A stretch of DNA of 30,957 bases from CAYLZO01 sp964387775 (GTDB lineage Bacteria; Chloroflexota; Anaerolineae; JAAYZQ01), in the NCBI GenBank assembly GCA_964387775.1, contig CAYLZO010000028.1:1-30957 (forward strand). The letters run 5' to 3'. Shown in pieces: positions 29,682 through 30,957 of the stretch. Position 1 is the first letter of the stretch. Every line of letters starts with the position of its first letter. Under the pieces are notes generated by a model. The model saw only the letters and a list, made by a program, of their open reading frames with translations. It ran no database searches and had not been told where the DNA came from. The translations under genes and the position numbers were made by a program.

Positions 29682-30719
29682 CTATCCTGCCGGCCCGGCA
29701 CCGCGCGCTTGGCGCAGGCTGAGTCCAAGCCGCCGGTTTGGGCCGTCCACGTTCAGCACCCGGACGCGGACCCGATCACCCTCCCGGACCACGTTGCGGG
29801 GGTGCATAAAATCCCCCTCGGCCAGCTCAGAGACGTGGACCAGTCCCTCCAACCCCTCGGCCACGCGCACAAAGGCGCCGAAACTCACGACGTTGGTGAC
29901 GGTCCCGTCGATGATCTGGCCGATGGAATAGTACGACTCGACCTCCGTCCAGGGGTCAGGACGCAGCCGTTTGAAGCTCAGGGCCACGCGCCCTTCCTCG
30001 GGATTCACGCCCAGGACATAGACCTCCACCCTCTGACCGGCGCGGAGCACGTCCTCAGGATGGCGGATGCGATCCCACGAGATCTCGGAGATGTGGGCCA
30101 GCCCCTCGACGCCTCCCAGGTCTACAAAGGCCCCGAAGGAGGTCAGGTTGGTCACCGTTCCCTGGCAGACGTCCCCCGGCTCAAGCCTCTCGAGGACCGC
30201 CGAGGGCGGGCGGAAATCGTTGGCCGCCGCCCGCTCGGAGAAAACCAACCGGTTCTGCTCGGGGTCTACCTCGATGAGGCGCAGGGCCAGCAAGTTGCCA
30301 ATGCGCTGCGACAGCTCCACGACCCGCTCTTGGGGAGCTCGGTTGACGGGCATCTTTTGCAGGTGAGAAGCTGGAATAAAGCCCTGCAAATCCTCCCATT
30401 CGACGAGAAGCCCCCCTTTGTTGGCGCCTGTGACCTCCAGGTGAAACACTTCGCCGCAATCGAGGCCGCGCCTGGCCTGAGCCCAGACGTCTTGCAGGCC
30501 CGGCCCCTGCTTGCCCTCCCCGTCGCCAGAAAAAGGGGTCGATTCCAGCTCCAATTCCACGCCCAATGACTGAAAGATGTCTTGATAGTCGGCCGGAGGG
30601 GCCGTATCCGGCGCAAACTCGCCCTGGGTGAGCAAAGCCTGCCAGTAGCCCTCGTCCGGCGCCGCCCACCAAGCGGCCTCGTCCGACAATGTCTCCTGCA
30701 AATCTTGACTGACCTCCAT
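29682..30719 (-). CDS. S1-domain RNA-binding protein (RpsA-like)
   Basis: A 345-residue protein. ATG 30719 is preferred: the promoter at 30788-30816 would start transcription near 30781, leaving no useful leader for an ATG at 30773; the Shine-Dalgarno AAGGAGG is only 1 nt away, so this start is not certain. After an acidic N-terminus (1-85) come three S1/OB domains: about 87-163 (GEVFHLEVTGANKGGLLVEW), 181-250 (GTVTNLTSFGAFVDLGGVEG) and 266-336 (GTVTNVVSFGAFVRVAEGLE). It resembles a short ribosomal protein S1, which helps mRNA bind the 30S subunit. Upstream of ftsK and likely co-transcribed. Confidence 0.88.
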   Translation of the reverse strand: MEVSQDLQETLSDEAAWWAAPDEGYWQALLTQGEFAPDTAPPADYQDIFQSLGVELELESTPFSGDGEGKQGPGLQDVWAQARRGLDCGEVFHLEVTGANKGGLLVEWEDLQGFIPASHLQKMPVNRAPQERVVELSQRIGNLLALRLIEVDPEQNRLVFSERAAANDFRPPSAVLERLEPGDVCQGTVTNLTSFGAFVDLGGVEGLAHISEISWDRIRHPEDVLRAGQRVEVYVLGVNPEEGRVALSFKRLRPDPWTEVESYYSIGQIIDGTVTNVVSFGAFVRVAEGLEGLVHVSELAEGDFMHPRNVVREGDRVRVRVLNVDGPNRRLGLSLRQARGAGPAG

Positions 30720-30787
30720 GCCTCCTTGCCTTTCCTCCTGCTTGTGACAGAACCCACGCCCAGCCGTCCCCATCGCCGGTGAGCTTG

Positions 30788-30816
30788 ATTATAGGATAGT
30801 TATATCCGCTTGTCAA
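30788..30816 (-). promoter_or_regulatory. Consensus promoter of the S1-domain gene
   Basis: Minus strand TTGACA (30816-30811), 17-bp spacer, TATAAT (30793-30788): exact consensus boxes. Transcription would start near 30781, about 60 nt before the chosen start codon. Confidence 0.92.
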
Positions 30817-30921
30817 GGAATCTTATGTTTTACTTAGGGTCTGTAAATGAACAGTTTCCCGCATTTCAGCCTGTCACAGACAGATAGTCCTGCGGATTCT
30901 GAGCGACCGTAGGGAACAAAG

Positions 30922-30957
30922 CCCGTCCTGCCCGTCCTGCCCGTCCTGCCCGTCCTG
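30922..30957. repeat. Tandem CCCGTCCTG repeat running off the window
   Basis: Four exact 9-bp copies (30922, 30931, 30940, 30949) end at the window edge, so the true copy number is unknown. No gene overlaps it. Confidence 0.95.

Overview
The window is GC-rich bacterial chromosomal DNA, most likely from a member of the Chloroflexota (an Anaerolineae-like lineage, perhaps a metagenome bin). This is inferred, without any search, from the mix of high-GC housekeeping genes, a valine T-box leader, several intergenic palindrome families, an RHH-like/HNH gene pair and DUF951, DUF4350 and YrdB-type proteins. dnaA, parA and parB lie within 10 kb of each other, which suggests the origin-proximal part of the chromosome.

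Layout. 1-1904: the 3' part of a large ATPase/TPR regulatory gene. 2044-2916: a toxin-antitoxin-like pair whose PIN toxin is broken by two frameshifts. 2972-5326 (minus): a large membrane protein with a spermidine-synthase-like methyltransferase core, invaded in frame by several kinds of repeat DNA. 5397-6252 (minus): HNH nuclease plus a small RHH-like partner with its own promoter. 6345-7996 (minus): parAB. 8139-9822 (plus): YrdB-like membrane protein, a frameshifted small gene and an LCP-family cell-wall protein. 9903-14009 (plus): SppA-type peptidase, a large extracytoplasmic DUF4350-like protein and a receiver-domain protein, an apparent operon. 14010-14634: a gene-poor, palindrome-rich stretch before dnaA (14635-16047). 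16123-20355 (minus): a consensus promoter, a complete T-box leader with a GUC (valine) specifier, a methyltransferase gene, a small ORF and valS. 20362-24094 (plus): secD, secF, a glycerophosphodiester phosphodiesterase and a DUF951 protein, ending in a terminator. 24099-30816 (minus): ruvA, an unrecognised conserved-looking gene, ruvC, yebC, hicA/hicB, a membrane helix-hairpin-helix protein, ftsK/spoIIIE and an S1-domain RNA-binding protein. The window ends in a 9-bp tandem repeat.

How it works together. The T-box should sense uncharged tRNA-Val and allow readthrough into the transcript that contains valS, but a methyltransferase gene bounded by two related palindromes now lies between sensor and synthetase. 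The T-box promoter and the secD promoter are both near-perfect sigma-70 promoters set back to back with only 6 bp between their -35 boxes. RuvA and RuvC process Holliday junctions (no ruvB is in view), FtsK pumps DNA at division, and ParAB segregate the origin region.

The strongest unusual signal is the mobility of short palindromic elements. They sit inside coding frames (the membrane methyltransferase-like gene, valS), at stop codons (secF, the methyltransferase), inside the T-box as its Stem III, and before dnaA. Three coding regions seem intact despite them, while two small genes (vapC-like; the ORF before the LCP gene) carry frameshifts that could be real decay or assembly error.
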